Origin: Catonia carolina
Taxonomy: Eukaryota; Arthropoda; Insecta; Hemiptera; Achilidae
DNA length: 64,000 nt
NCBI GenBank assembly: GCA_035578175.1
Contig: JAQMRL010000002.1
Location: 99,736,748 to 99,800,747 of the forward strand
Direction: 5' to 3'
Below the pieces are notes generated by a model. That model ran no database searches. It had not been told where the DNA came from and saw nothing but the letters and a program-made list of their open reading frames with translations. The position numbers and the translations under genes were made by a program. The stretch's first letter is position 1. The number at the start of each line of letters is the position of its first letter. Positions 28,352 to 40,264 of the stretch are shown here, one piece after another.

Positions 28352-29032
28352 ACACTACACTGTAGGGAATATTGCTTTGAATAAAAGCTGGGAATAAAAA
28401 GTTAAGCATATTTTGACTGTGGGAAAAAATAATCGTGAATGACAAGGAATTATTGTACAGTAAAAGAAATCTGACATGTTAATTAATTTTAAGAAATGAG
28501 TTATTCTAGAATTATGCACTGGACAGATTGTGTAGTTAAAAATAAGGCATTTCCTAAAATAACAATAAAATAGCAGCTAAAAACACATTCCTGTAGACAA
28601 CAATTAAATACATTGAATGCTACATGGGTATGAAGAAGTTATTTGCTGCAACAGACCTGTGCCAATTCCAAGGCTGGACACTTCTTGAGCATATTTCGTC
28701 ACTGCACACAAATCAGGATTATTAAGTGACTTATTTAAATTGGTAGTCAGAAATATTTCAATATATTCATCTTCTTTTTTAAAACAAAGGTTTAAGATGA
28801 TTAATTCATAAAAACCCCGAATTTAAAACAAAAACTGTAGTAGTAAGATACAAAATAAAACAAACACTGACAATCTTCACTTTAGAACTAAGCAAGAGCT
28901 TCAAAAGCACTGTGTGACAAAAAGAAACACTTTCAAGCTGCTGGCAAAGAAATAAGACGTGCAGAATTACAAAAGAACAATGCTGCCTCAAGAGGTGTCG
29001 GTCATCCCCAACATGTTAACAATTTGTAGGTA

Positions 29033-30146
29033 CAGTAGAATCTCAGTAGTCCGGCCGTGCAGTAGTCTGGCACCTCCAGTAATCAGACCCTTAAAATATT
29101 AGACCTAAAAGTATGAAACCTCATCCATGACAGATTTTGGTATAAGATTTAAATTGAATTAGGAAAATCAACTCGACCTAATTACGCGGATTTAATAATA
29201 TAACATGTATGTTTAGGATTTGATTAAAGAAATGAATTAGCAGACCTTAACCCTTTATAGGGCAGTACAATGGGGGGAAATTATATATGTTGTGATACAC
29301 TAAATTTTACTGTACAAGGACTTGAATAATGTATTTCTAGTACCAGATCAGTAAGATATTTCTTTCTTTTGATGTTACGCCCTGGTAAGTATACTTACCA
29401 AGGAACGATTATTGAAATGGAAATCACATAATATTTAGATTTAAGAATGCTTATTAAAGCAACTTGTAGTACTATATAACAAAATAATGCGTAGAATAAC
29501 TTGTCTTAACTTTATATTAGCATTAATGGTTGATTTCCCGTAAAAAACTAGAATTTTCTAAGCACTGTATAAACGTAATAAAACAAAGCGGTAGCGTACG
29601 CTATTTTAAGTTCTTACCAGATTCGTGCAACTCATAAAGAAAATGTTTGCCGAGTGCTAATTTCAAAATGCGGATAGCCTACTTACCAGAGAACATCTAT
29701 AACACCATAAAATGCCAATAAGGTTCAACTGCATAGCTTATTCTTTTAAAATCGACCTTATTGCCAGTGGTAAATATACTTACCAAAGACCTACAAAGGG
29801 TTAATAATTGTTAAATGGAATAATTTTTGGCCTTATATCCAAAACCCAGAACTGGGTCATACTCTATACTTCATGCTGAATTGACAACAAAACGTAATTC
29901 TCAGAACATGAGCACCCCTACACCGCACTAGGCAATGTCAATAGCCGATAATTATGTTTAGTACAATGACTACAGAAGTACTCAGCAAACCTTTTTTAAT
30001 TAGTTAATTTATTTTAAAATCACATAGAAATCGATGCATATTCATTTTTTGTTTAAATTTATAATTTATAGTTCCAAAATTCCAACACATCCAGTAATCT
30101 GTCACAATCTCAGTCCTGAACACGCCAGACTACTGAGATTCTGCTG
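29033..30146. mobile_element. pogo/Tigger-like MITE interrupted by another element
   Basis: TA-flanked (29031-29032, 30147-30148) copy of the 27396 family in inverse orientation. Its length of 1114 bp against 572 bp is explained by the TTAA-flanked insertion at 29251-29800. Confidence 0.87.
29251..29800. mobile_element. piggyBac-like MITE, 550 bp, nested
   Basis: Ends CCCTTTATAGG and CCTACAAAGGG are flanked by TTAA at 29247-29250 and 29801-29804. The paralogous MITE at 27396 shows the empty site (GCAGACCTTAATTATTATT on its minus strand), which proves duplication of TTAA. The interior has several 'GGTAAGTATACTTACC'-type palindromes. Confidence 0.88.
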
Positions 30147-30429
30147 TATTATAAATTGTGTATAACTGATCAGATCCATGTTAGTTTATTGTAAATTAAT
30201 CCTAATACAGAACACATGAGCCCTATATTTTTCTGTAAATTCCGAAGGTGGGCGATAGCTACCCAACTCATGGTTGCATTTTAATAGCAGATTTAAAATG
30301 AGATACACAGCAAATTCGCAGACAATCTAGTAAAAGGTTGTAGTGTGTGCAAGTGGTAGTTTCTTCATGTTGCCTCCATATAGAATATTCAAATGCACCT
30401 GGATTATATTGGTAAGCGACTGCTATAAG

Positions 30430-31060
30430 TCACTAATTAACACTAAACCAAGAGCTGTAGAACGAAATATTTCAAATAAAAGTTTTTTAATTTTCTACAA
30501 CTTCATTGAAATACACTTCTGTTGTAAAATTGCAATCTTAAAAATCCCAAAATTCATAAATTTTAATGAGCAAAATACAGAAAATTACCAATTGACACTA
30601 AACCAAGCTCTGAAGAAAAAATGCTTCAAATAAAAGTAGTAATTTTAAACATTTTCTACAACTGTTTACACTTCTTCAGTAAAATAGGTACTAAAGCCAC
30701 AATCTTAAAAAAAAAACAATTTTTATGAAATGAGCACAGCCCTTCTACGAATTTCAGCAGATATGATGCTTACCTCATCTTGTAACCATAAAATAGTAGG
30801 CATTTTAAGAAAACCATAAGAACCACATTTGAGAAAATTGCGCGAATAAACTAGTACTTCTGGTCGACAGATTTTGATGAAAATGTCAGGTCAGGTTCTG
30901 TCATGGTGCCTAACTTAAAATTTTGTATTATCAGTTCTTTAGATTGTTGATACATACAGACCAACCTGTAAAATCATGTTTTTTGGTTTAAGGGGACCTG
31001 AAAATAATATTTCACTTCCCTATAGGCTGCTTCATGTAGGACAAGAGGAAATAAAAATTA
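30430..31060 (-). repeat. M1 repeat fragment
   Basis: Minus orientation: blocks 'AAGAGCTGTAGAACG', 'CAGCCCTTCTACGAATTTCA' and 'GATTTTGATGAAAATGTCAG' occur in the M1 order. Both ends degraded. Confidence 0.6.
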
Positions 31061-31114
31061 ATTACAATTAGAGTATACAGTTGACTTCAATGTCAATGAT
31101 AATATCAAAATTTT

Positions 31115-31200
31115 CATACTTTAGCCAGATATTGAACCCGGGATCTTGTAGGTTAGCAGGCTAGTCACACCACAAAGGTGGTCATGGGGAGTTTTACTTT
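31115..31200 (-). repeat. tRNA-like SINE head
   Basis: The minus strand reads 'GTGGTGTGACTAGCCTGC' then 'ATCCCGGGTTCAATATCTGG', A- and B-box-like motifs at tRNA-like spacing. Confidence 0.5.
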
Positions 31201-31204
31201 TTAA

Positions 31205-32230
31205 TATTTAATTTGAAAAATTTATCTTTTTTATCAGGTTAATAGTGAAGAGTAAATGAATCTATGACAAAGTTCATAAAAAAAACACCCAGTGAAGTAC
31301 ATTCTAAGCAGTGAAAGTATGTGTTTATCGCAATTATATGAAAGCATTCATAACATTACCTATTGAAAAAAATGGGGGTTTGAAAATTTGGGCTAAAAAC
31401 GAGACAGGACGCCATTCAGTTAATTTTATATATTTTTGTCAAAAGAATTGGTCGCTTTAAATTTGTTTTTAGAGGACACTGCAGAATTAAACCGACACCT
31501 GTAGCAACTTTTAAGGTCCAAAAGACATTGGTTGGATATGAAATTGTACTAAACTTTTATGTTTCACTACATTGCAAACATGTTTATTAAAATGAAATTC
31601 AATTTTCTATTTGTGAGAATTTCTGAAATGTATTATCAAATTTTCATGTTACCAACTTACCTTAACATTTTTTTCTTATCAGTTTCTCGACTGTTGTGAT
31701 GCAGTTCTACATTGCGAAAGCTATTTCACATTTGCTACACCCGACATATTTTGTAATTTGCTTTAAATATTCTAACCTTTGTTTCTCTTTAAGATTCACT
31801 CCCTAAATTATTTTTAGAGCAATACCTGAATATCTATATGCCTATCTCTTCTTCTGATAAGATAATTTGCTCATATCTTACCTTACATGAAAATGTTAAA
31901 ATTGAAAACCTTTTTCAAGGTAATTAAAAACTGTAGTTATCTTTCATTGATATCAAAAAATGTTATTGATTTTCAATTATTTCAATCAATTCCCTAGTTT
32001 GTTTATAACAATTATTATTGAAGTTTCAATAACAAACAGGATAAAGACTGCTCTCATTAGGCATTTGATAACAAAAGTAAAAATAGTTTTAAATAATAAA
32101 CTCCTAAGAATCTTCTTCCAATGAGATGTTAACAATTTTCAAGATGGCCTCCTCCAGGTCAAGAGCGAATTTCTCAATTGGTTAAAGGGACATTTTAGTA
32201 ATTTATGCTGAATAGGCTAAACTTATTTAT
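31205..32230. other. Intergenic, nothing recognised
   Basis: AT-rich sequence with no supported gene or repeat border. Confidence 0.4.
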
Positions 32231-32234
32231 TTCA

Positions 32235-32450
32235 ACTCTGCATGATTTTGATGAAAATGTTGGTGTCAGGTCCTCTCGTATAATGTACTTATAAGTTCAA
32301 GTTTTAACTTCTTATAATGTTCCATTCTCGATATATTCTGTTCACACTAAGACTAATCACTAAAAACGGTTTTTAGGTTCACCAGGTCTGAGAAAAGTGT
32401 ATACCTGGTGAAAACTCTATTTAAAAAAAATCAACATGAAAACATTTTAG
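32235..32450 (-). repeat. M1 repeat fragment
   Basis: Contains 'GATTTTGATGAAAATGTTGG', 'ATATTCTGTTCACAC' and 'ACCTGGTGAAAACTC' in M1 order on the minus strand. Confidence 0.55.
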
Positions 32451-33189
32451 TAATTTATGCTGAAAAAGCTAAATTTACTTAGATTTGAAGTCTTTATTCT
32501 AAAAAATACATACCTTTTAAAACTTTGGCTGCCTTCACTTACATAAGTGCCAAATATTGCCCCCACCAACTGTTTAAATAAAAGAAGAAAACACATGCTC
32601 CTACAATGATGTTCTCTATTCCACAGGATTTTTATAGAACACTAAAAGTCAAAAACTGCACATAATCTGTCACAATTACTTTAATCTTAAGCATGGTAGT
32701 ACTACTTTTTAGCTAAACAAGCTACAACCTGGAGATTAAAATTAATCAATTATTTAAAACAAATTAAAAATTCCAATAAGCTAATAATATCCCAACAGAT
32801 GGAAGACAACACAAAAGTACTTCAATTTAGGCAGACAAGACGCAAATCCATAATTTCATTTGTTTTCCCACAATGTGTTTTATACAATGTAAACAGGACA
32901 AAAAGGTAAATAAAAAACCGAACACACTTACACATGATCTGGAGATTGTTTAATTGAACAGACAAAATTAACATGTAAATTATAAAAATGGAATATACCA
33001 GTTATTAAAAAAATTTACAGGTGAAAATTATCCCAGATCAACACCTGAAACAAACAAAAACAGATAAATTAATTTTACAATCACACTAAACTTACGGAAA
33101 CTAGAGCATTAAAATACACAAATTTTGATGCCATTGATGTCGGAAAATTTTAAATTATTTGGAAAATTGTGTACGCTGTGACTGCAGTA

Positions 33190-34140
33190 GCTGAATTTGT
33201 TTAAAAGTGAATGTGTTTTGTGAAGGTAATTTAATAATTATTAATTCAGAGACTGTAACCATATTACGTTGTGTTCCTGGTGTGAAACACTCACACAAGT
33301 TTCTCTTGCCAATGCAGACAATGAACAATATAACCTAATATAATAACAAAACATTAGAAATAAAAAAATTATCTCAAAAAAATAACCTCATTTTAAACAT
33401 GAGTGAATGATGCTAAACAAAAATCAACTTAGTTTCACTTGATAATAAATTATGAAAAATTACTCTTTCACGTTAAACTAGGCTTTGTAGAGAAAAATGC
33501 TGGAATTGTTGGTAGACCTTTAAATTTAAAAAAATATTTCAATACATACACTTTTGTCGTAAAATGACATACTAAGGCAGAAATCTTAAATCAATTTTTT
33601 ACACATTTTAATGTAAAAAAAAAATCACTAATTACCACTAAACTAAGAGTTATACAAAGAAATGTTAGAAATAAAAGTAGTAATTTCAAAATTTTCATCT
33701 TTTCATTTTTTTAATACATACACATTGCGCTGAAATGCATATAAAGGCCGGAATAGTAAATTTAAAAAATCCATTGTTTTCTAGAAGAGCACAGCCTCTC
33801 CAAGAATTTCAGCAAACATGGTCTAACTTCTCTTGTAAGCATAAAAAATGTAGCAAATAAGGCGATTTAAAGAATAATAGCAAAAAGTGAAAAAGGACTT
33901 GGAATAAATTATTACTTCCGGTTTACAGATTTAGATGAAAATGTAGGCATAGAGTCCTCTAGTAGTAATTCAAGTTTCAACTTCGCACAATGTTCTGTTC
34001 ACACAAAGAACAATTGCTAAAAACGGTTTTAAGGTTCATGGGGTGAAAAAGTGTATATCAGCTGAAAAATCAAATTTCGAAAAATAGACATGAAAACACT
34101 ACTTTCCTTCCTATTTATTCATATAGACAAGAGCAAGTAA
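33190..34140 (-). repeat. M1 repeat, nearly complete copy
   Basis: Minus orientation from 'CCTGGTGTGAAACACTCACA' (33276) to 'GACAAGAGCAAGTAA' (34140). The preceding 80 bp match, inverted, the flank of the copy at 26578-27335. Confidence 0.75.
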
Positions 34141-34508
34141 AAACAAATTACATGACAAACTAACTTAAAATGTTGATTTCATTACATGCTTAAAATTTTC
34201 ATTTCTGTATATAGTAATAACAACATAGCTCATAGTCGAGTATTGCATCAAATACAAGTTGACAAAAACCAATCCAAAAAAAGAAAAGGGAACTATTTCT
34301 TGCTTAATACACTAATCAGTTAGCGTGAAATAATACTGAACTATTTTTATCGAATAAGAACCTAACATAATAATAAAAGGTTTTTTAAAACTTTTTTATA
34401 TAAAGAAATTTAGTCTCTATTAATTAGTAATTAAAACTAAATACAGCACACATAAACAATGTTAAAACTATTGGGCTGCTACCTCAAGGGAATTTTCTCA
34501 GATATTAA

Positions 34509-35481
34509 CCCTTACTAACCGGGAAGCCCAATATCACCCATTCTTCATCGTCTTTCTTTAAACTCAAGAATCTTCACAACTATTCATTATTTTCCAACAG
34601 GTTTAGTTTTATTGGATAGAGAATTTTTTCTTCTTTCATTTGATGTATTTGCATATTTGTACGATAAAATTTGACGACGCAGTGTTAAGCGAAAAAAATG
34701 TATTTTTTTTAAACAGCCAGTACTAAAATTTGAACGTTTTTATCCATAACTTTTCAACAAAAAACCGTGTTTGTTTGGGAATGACATCATCAGTTAGTTT
34801 GAAATGTAACAATCGAAATCAATAAATTAAAAAAGCCGACGACAAATTTTATGACCCTAAAATCGAACTAAGAAGGTTAACACTACCAGTCTCCTCTACC
34901 CTTTGGTTAAACCTTACAATTAGCGTCAAAATAAACGATAACATATTTTGATTTATGCTATCCTGTTTAAAAAAGGATAATACACAACGCAATGCGCGTA
35001 AAAGATTTAGAACTTACATAGATGAAGAGTAAATAAAAATTGAAAAGACGGCACATTGTTTTTAGATGATTTTTTCACCTTTTTTTTCATCCAGCTTGTT
35101 ACTTTGTTGAACAAAAAGTGTGAAATCTTTTGAATGCGTCTATTAATTTGCAATATCTAAACGTTGGTTTTTTTGCAATGAATTGCTTCAATTGTGTATA
35201 TATAGCTAAACATGTTTTTGTATTTTTTACTGATTTTTTGACACTTTTTCGTAGGTAACGTGATATTACTAAAAGAAATATTTTTTCTTAAATTTCAATT
35301 TTTATTGTGGTCATAAATGAAAACGGAAAAATTTGGTTTAAACGTTGTTTTATAACAAATTCTTTATAAATATATCGTAATTTTTTGAAATTTTTAGAAA
35401 TGAAACTGACTGAAATAAGTGTTTTTATTAGGCGTAAAATGACAGTCCGCGTAATCGTTAAAAATCTCCGTTCTCGTCGGG
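34509..35481. mobile_element. Possible piggyBac-like MITE, about 970 bp
   Basis: Bounded by TTAA at 34505-34508 and 35482-35485. The ends CCCTTACTAACCGGGAAG and, reverse-complemented, CCCGACGAGAACGGAG start alike but match poorly further in. Non-coding, AT-rich interior. Confidence 0.4.
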
Positions 35482-35489
35482 TTAATAAA

Positions 35490-35900
35490 ATTTAAAGACA
35501 TCTAACTGATTTCTCAAGCCCTGAGATGCGCAAAAATAACTTGAAGTTACCCTCACTACTTTATATTACATATCAGTTGCTCACAAAATTCTTTTTTTTA
35601 TAGAATCCGTCGTGATTCACAGTATGTAATGGTTTTCAGCAACGGTCCAAAAACGAGTGACAGGTGAACCAATTTTTAGAAAATTCAGGTCTTGTATTTC
35701 AATTTATAGAGTAAAATACCCTAAAACTGAAGCAAAATAATTGAATCAAACCCCCTTAAGGAAATTTTTTAAAAAACTATCAACAAACAGCTAATGTACA
35801 TCTGTCTATACAACTTTATAAAAAAAACATAACATTTAACTAGCAGTGTGTATTAATCAGCAAGAACATATCTGAACTACTTACAAGTAAGAAAACAGAA
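35490..35900. other. Probable 3' region downstream of RpL41
   Basis: On the minus strand this follows the RpL41 stop codon. AT-rich. I could not place a polyadenylation signal with confidence. Confidence 0.35.
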
Positions 35901-35906
35901 GGCTGT

Positions 35907-35972
35907 CTACTTGGACCTTGCCCTCATCTTCCTCCTTTTGCGCTTCAACCTCCGCATACGCTTCTTCCTCCA
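35907..35972 (-). CDS. RpL41: RpL41 exon 2
   Basis: Codons 5-25 plus TAG (35909-35907). Acceptor AG at 35974-35973. The sequence starts TGG-AGG-AAG-AAG-CGT-ATG and is much GC-richer than its surroundings. Confidence 0.96.
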   Translation of the reverse strand, partial: WRKKRMRRLKRKRRKMRARSK

Positions 35973-37995
35973 CTGAAAAATATAAATAAAATACTTTACA
36001 ATTTGCTCATACTCAGAGAGACAACATTAAAAATAGTACATCAAACCATAATAACTCTTGAATTGGCCACCAACAAAAAGTAATCATTGGACACAGTACT
36101 TTGGTACAAAATTTAAAAATGCTGCATTCTATATCTGGTACAAAACCAAGTATAACATTAGAATTTTACAAAAATTTTTTGCAATGTTTTGTAACAAAAC
36201 AAATTTTCTGAACAAAAACAAGTTTTTCTGCAAATCACTGCAATGTTGTAATTTTGTATGACATTCAAATTCCTTCATTTGTACCTTTTCAGTTTGGAAG
36301 ACAGAATTAATGCCTTTATACAAGTGAACGGCTACACTAGATGAGCTTACAATTTGGCAAACAAATCATAAAATTATTCATGCAACATATTGAGTCAAAT
36401 AGGTGAACAGAAAGACTGTTTAAAACAAAAATTTTGTGCACTGTTGGAATTATAGTGCCACTTCTACAAAACTTCACTGCTAAATATAAATTCCCTAGCG
36501 TTTCTATTTATAGAAATTATTAATAAATAGTTTACTAGTACAATTTTATTACTCCCAGGTAAATAAAAAAAAAATAAATAAAATAATACTTTAGTGTGTA
36601 CATGTACTAGTATTTATGCAATATGCAAAACTTCACTGCTTTACTCTATGATACAGTGCTAAATATAAATTCCCCAGCGCTTCTATTAATAATAAATAGT
36701 TTAATAGTACAATTTTACTACTCCCAGGTAAATAAAAAACCTTTGTGGGTACATGTGCTAATATTTTTGCAATGTGCAATAACTTCACTGCTTTACTCTA
36801 TGTTAGTGCTAAATATAAATTCCCCAGCATTTCTATTTATAGGAATTAATTATAAATAGTTAAATAGTACAATTTTACTACTCCGGGGTAAATAAAAAAC
36901 CTTTGTGGGTACATGTTCTAGTATTTTTGCAATGTGCTACATCCCAAACCCATCATAATACCCAGTGAAGATTTTTAAGCACTTATCCATCACATGATTC
37001 TGCAGCTACCTATTTTATTCAAGTAAGGTACTGTTTATTAATAGTACAATTTTACTACTCCCAGGTAAATAAAAACCTTTATGTGTACATGTACTCGTAT
37101 TTTTGCAATGTACTACATCCCAAACCCATCATAATACCCAGTGAAGATTTTTAAGCACTTATCAATCACATGATTCTGCAGCTACCTATTTTATTCAAGT
37201 AAGGTACTGTTTAATAGTACAATTTTACTACTCCCAGGTAAATAAAAAACCTTTGAGTGTACATGTACTAGTATTTTTGCAATGTGCTACATCCTAAACC
37301 CCTCATAATACCCAGTGAAGATTTTTAAGCACTTATCCATCACATGATTCTGCAGCTATCTATTTTATTCAAGTAAGGTACTGAACTCCCTAAAATCTGC
37401 ACAATAATTTGGCTTAGTTATAAATAAAATACATTATCAGACTGCAAGTGTACTTTGATCGCTATACCCCACACAATAACGATTTGAAACCGGTAATAAA
37501 TTAGGCAAATTACAGTCGCCATACATATGTGGCAATCAGTATTCACAAACAAGAAACGTTGATGATCATCAAATTCTAAATACCGTAATTTTCAAATAGC
37601 ATACGAGAAATAAATTTAAGCGGTTACACACGGAGCAAGACTTAATTTAATAAATTCGTATACCCAACAAGGTGAGGTACTCCAGTAACCACGTTGCAAG
37701 ATTATTTTAAAAAGGATTATAAATTTAAAGATCAAGGAAATTAGCACCTCAGTTAATGGGGTAACAAATAATATATAACTAGGTAAACTATTAAACCAAA
37801 TATTTCATTAACTGATACACTTAAACGAATTTATAAATCCAAAACGTAGCAACGTGGTCCTCACGAAGTTAACTATTCCATACTTTTTAATTCATTAAAA
37901 CTGCGTAAATAACAGTTACGAACAAATCTTATGCATGATAAAACAAATGTCAAAAATATGTTAAACAATTTAATTATTCTTACCTTTGCTCTCAT
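35907..37995 (-). CDS. RpL41: Ribosomal protein L41 (eL41), complete, two exons
   Basis: Join of 37984-37995 and 35907-35972 (minus strand), 25 codons plus TAG, the normal length of this smallest ribosomal protein. Exon 1 encodes MRAK and ends at donor GTAAG; exon 2 begins WRKKRMRRLKRK after acceptor TTTTTCAG and ends ARSK. Seventeen of the 25 residues are Arg or Lys, as expected for the helix that bridges the two subunits near the decoding region. The intron after codon 4 is 2011 bp and holds a tandem repeat array. It is the first gene upstream of Kdm2 on the same strand. No disabling change; not an intronless retrocopy. Confidence 0.96.
36475..37390. repeat. Degenerate tandem array in the RpL41 intron
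   Basis: The block 'AGTACAATTTTACTACTCCC' plus 'AGGTAAATAAAA' recurs near 36538, 36709, 36866, 37040 and 37216, spaced about 155-175 bp. Two interleaved unit types: 'GCTAAATATAAATTCCCCAG' (36480, 36659, 36812) in the left half, and 'CATCATAATACCCAGTGAAG' (about 36950, 37123, 37304) in the right half. Non-coding. Confidence 0.85.
37984..37995 (-). CDS. RpL41: RpL41 exon 1
   Basis: ATG-AGA-GCA-AAG followed by GTAAGA. The ATG follows 'TTCGTAAA', a reasonable start context. Only 12 coding bases, identified through its fit with exon 2. Confidence 0.93.
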
Positions 37996-38110
37996 TTTAC
38001 GAAGAGAAAATTTGTCAAATAATCAGCACAGCTCTCCGCTGCAAGTGCTTCAATAAACCATTTCCCAACAAGAAACAGGATTTCAACAAATTCCGGATGC
38101 GATAGTTTTA

Positions 38111-38120
38111 CAGGGAAGGG
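38111..38120 (-). promoter_or_regulatory. RpL41: TOP-like pyrimidine tract, probable RpL41 transcription start
   Basis: The minus strand reads CCCTTCCCTG about 115 nt upstream of the RpL41 ATG. Ribosomal protein genes typically initiate at a C within such a tract. Position is inferred. Confidence 0.5.
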
Positions 38121-38129
38121 CTACCACTA

Positions 38130-38905
38130 CAATAAAACAAATTCTTGAATCACGAAGTTTGTTGCACAAAATATTTTCCTTTGTCATTTATATAATTTAA
38201 ATTAATTAAATACAAGAATACGAATTACCGAAAAGATTTTATTTAATTATGGTGATTAAAACTAAGGTATTGAAACACACTAACTATGCTATTAAAACAC
38301 ACACCAGTACAATAATGTGCAAAGTCTCTAATCTTTAAGTATATTATAAATTATAAATAGTATATTATAGAATACTCAAAGTCTCCGACTTAAATAAAAC
38401 ACCGCTCTTCACAAACGTCAAACCGCATAATATATGAAATTAATAAAAATTAAATTGTTATGACATTACTTTTAACTTGTAATTAAAATACTGGATAGGA
38501 ATGTAATCGTCAATAGCAAAACGTGGTCTCAACTGCGAGGCGCAAAAATTCAAATATAATAAAAACAGGACATTGTTACACCCGTCTCTGGTTATACTCT
38601 TAAGGGAAGCGTCCGGAAAAAATTAATAAAATATTAAGTTTTAGTTTTGTTCACTAGATCGATAGTTCATTATTTATCGTTTACATGGTACATAACATTA
38701 AATTATGTAAAGTTTAAAATGATAAAACTATTATTTTCCAGTAGGTATGTTTATTGTTTATTCCACGAGGTTGGTCTAGTGTACAGAGTAAGTAAGTAAA
38801 GACTTAACTTACTTATAAAAAAGTAAACTCTGTGGTACTAGTAGTAAAGTCTTCGCCATGAGTCAACTGTTTAACAGCTAACAGTCAGACGTAAAACCAA
38901 AAAAA
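38130..38905. other. RpL41 upstream region, nothing further recognised
   Basis: AT-rich; should contain the RpL41 promoter but no motif is clear. No gene seen. Confidence 0.4.
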
Positions 38906-39766
38906 AAGAAAAGAAATCTGGTGTGAAACACTCACACGACTTTCTCTTGCCAATGCAAATAATTAACAATAAAACTTAACATTCGTCATAAAAACATTAG
39001 AAATAAACAGAAACCTAACCTCGAAAACATAACCTTATTTTAATCATAACTGAAAGACGCAAAATGAAAATCGACCTCAGTTTGGCTTCAAAATACGGAA
39101 AATCGCTCTTTCACGCTAAACTAGGCGCTGTACAAAAAAATGCTTTAAATAAAAGTTGTAGATCTTTTAATGTCCTATAAATTTTATTATATACACTTTT
39201 GTCGTAAAATGCATACTAAGGGCGAAATCTTTAAAAAAAGTGATTTTTCACACGTTTTCGTGAGAAAAAAACAGAAAATCGCTGATTACCGCTAAACTAA
39301 GCGTTATACAAAAAAAATTTTATGAAATAAAAGTTGTAGGATTTAAAATTCTCTACAGCTTTTATTACATACTTTTTACATACTTTTTTGCGCTAAAATT
39401 GATATTAAAGCCGTAATCTTAAAAAAACTATGTTTTTACGTGAGAACAGCCTCACCAAGAATTTCAGCAAACATGGCGTCTACCCTATCTTGTAGAGCAT
39501 AAAAAATTTTGTAAATGAGGCGATTTAAAAAAAAATATCGTAGGACCAGTTTTTGAGAAAATCGCAAAAAAGTGAAAAATTATTCTTAAAATAAAACTAA
39601 TCAATTAAAACATAAAATTAATAAAACCAATAAATTAATTATAACTAATTATTTTAAAAATTATAACTTCTGGTTGACCGATTTTGATGAAAATGTTCGT
39701 GTCGGGTCCGGTAGTGGTATGTAATTTAAGTTTCAAGTTTGTATGATGTTCCTTTCTTGGATTCTG

Positions 39767-39768
<2 letters not shown>

Positions 39769-39808
<40 letters not shown>

Positions 39809-39842
39809 TGCGCGCGCGCACACAAACACACATACACACACA
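39769..39842. repeat. (CA)n microsatellite with a short CG/CA variant
   Basis: A CA dinucleotide run interrupted by CGCACACATGCGCGCGCG. It lies inside M1, and the equivalent place of other M1 copies holds (GT)n, so the microsatellite travels with the family. Confidence 0.95.
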
Positions 39843-39950
39843 CCAATTGCTAAAAACATGCTTTTTGGGTTCAGGGGGTCTGAAAACGTGTAGATCCGGT
39901 GAAAACTCGATTTCAAAAAATCGGCATGAAAACAATACTTTCCTTCCTAT

Positions 39951-40211
39951 TGTTGTTTAGGTCATCAGCCAAAAGGCTGGTTTGAACCTGTAGAGGTTTT
40001 ACTAAGTAATATGAGGAGTAAGGTGGTTTACCATTGCCTTCCTTACTGAGTGGAAAAGTACGCTTATCAGCATGCCGGGCCCTCTGAAAAGCACATATTT
40101 TCCACTCTACAAATGACACCTTCACTTCATTCACCACAGGGTCTGGCTGTATAATGAAATTCATTACTTTCAGAGGAGAATACTCTGATTAGTGTCTTTC
40201 ACACCTCTACC
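39951..40211 (+). repeat. S1 SINE-like repeat inserted in M1, with target duplication
   Basis: Begins TGTTGTTTAGGTCATCAG and ends CACACCTCTACC. It is flanked by a 14-bp direct repeat ACTTTCCTTCCTAT at 39937-39950 and 40212-40225, of which M1 copies elsewhere have one, so this is a retroposition-like insertion with exact borders. It is shorter than the 390-bp copies. The minus strand has an open frame (39913-40164). Confidence 0.88.
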
Positions 40212-40264
40212 ACTTTCCTTCCTATATATTGATATAGGCAAGAGAAAGTAAAAAATGTTTAACA

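Larger units (their letters stand above)
38915..40250 (-). repeat. M1 repeat, full-length copy with nested S1
   Basis: Minus orientation from 'AAATCTGGTGTGAAACACTC' to 'GGCAAGAGAAAGTAAAAA'. It contains a (CA)n tract at 39769-39842 and is split by an S1 insertion at 39951-40211. Excluding the insertion it is about 1.06 kb. The interior of this family has no coding content that I recognise. Confidence 0.85.

Noticed and set aside
36475..37390. CRISPR-like array
   Set aside because: Units of 155-175 bp repeat throughout, without unique spacers, in a eukaryotic intron. It is an ordinary tandem repeat.
35490..38130. RpL41 as a processed pseudogene
   Set aside because: It has an intron with proper splice sites, no poly(A) tract or target duplication, and a TOP-like start, so it looks like the real gene.
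39739..39960. Protein made mostly of Thr-His repeats
   Set aside because: Translation of the (CA)n microsatellite.
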